Shown in pieces: positions 5,746 through 5,763 of a stretch of 5,763 nucleotides of DNA. The stretch is from NCBI GenBank assembly GCA_003567495.1, contig PWZK01000031.1, positions 1 through 5,763 of the forward strand, in the 5' to 3' direction. The first letter of the stretch is position 1, and the number at the start of each line of letters is the position of its first letter. The notes beneath the pieces were generated by a model, which worked only from the letters and a program-made list of their open reading frames with translations, had not been told where the DNA came from and did not search any database. Origin of the DNA: Candidatus Brocadiaceae bacterium. GTDB taxonomy: Bacteria > Planctomycetota > Brocadiia > SM23-32. Position numbers and translations under genes: made by a program.

Positions 5746-5763
5746 GGAAATCCTCTGCGAACC
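5746..5763 (-). repeat. Diverged GGTTC box at the right edge
   Basis: The minus strand reads GGTTCGCAGAGGATTTCC, a relative of the 630-647 copy with 14 of 18 positions matching. It may continue beyond the window. Together with the box at 5685-5702 it frames the hairpin at 5704-5742. Confidence 0.5.

Overview
The window carries a four-gene block on the minus strand. It reads from right to left: trigger factor (tig), the protease subunit clpP, the unfoldase clpX, and a Gfo/Idh/MocA-family oxidoreductase. The tig-clpP-clpX order is a classic bacterial arrangement. The nascent-chain chaperone, the proteolytic chamber and the AAA+ unfoldase are expressed together, so folding and degradation capacity rise and fall as a unit. 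Gaps are small: 2 nt for tig-clpP, 54 nt for clpP-clpX, and 20-53 nt for clpX-oxidoreductase depending on start. A sigma70-like promoter sits upstream of tig at 5598-5627. The oxidoreductase occupies the downstream slot where many bacteria have lon. It may be cotranscribed, but no functional link can be read from the sequence.

The flanks (about 1-826 and 5640-5763) are non-coding or nearly so and packed with short degenerate repeats. On the left, the tail of a possible plus-strand gene (2-157) runs in from outside and converges on the operon. Next come CCTGCC-type hairpins, three separate arrays with a period near 9 bp, a pyrimidine-rich stretch, and two clear copies plus one decayed copy of an 18-bp GGTTCACTGAGG box. 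On the right, two further boxes in inverted orientation bracket a long CCTGCC hairpin. The operon is therefore bracketed by one repeat family.

The most notable protein observation is in ClpP. Ungapped spacing to E. coli ClpP keeps the catalytic Ser (S108) and His (H133), but the triad Asp position is Glu (E182). The normally invariant NSPGG oxyanion segment reads HSLGG. The neighbouring ClpX looks fully functional, with the zinc domain, Walker A/B, GYVG pore loop, RKH loop, arginine finger, sensor 2 and IGF ClpP-docking loop.

Organism: a Gram-negative-type bacterium of moderate GC content. The trigger factor has an acidic N-terminal extension and a diverged PPIase domain. The oxidoreductase is of the NNAxAHxLHNM type, and the intergenic regions are repeat-rich. 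Together these suggest the Planctomycetota/Verrucomicrobiota/Lentisphaerota (PVC) neighbourhood. This is inference from recalled family resemblance, not a computed placement. No mobile element, CRISPR array, tRNA or rRNA was found.
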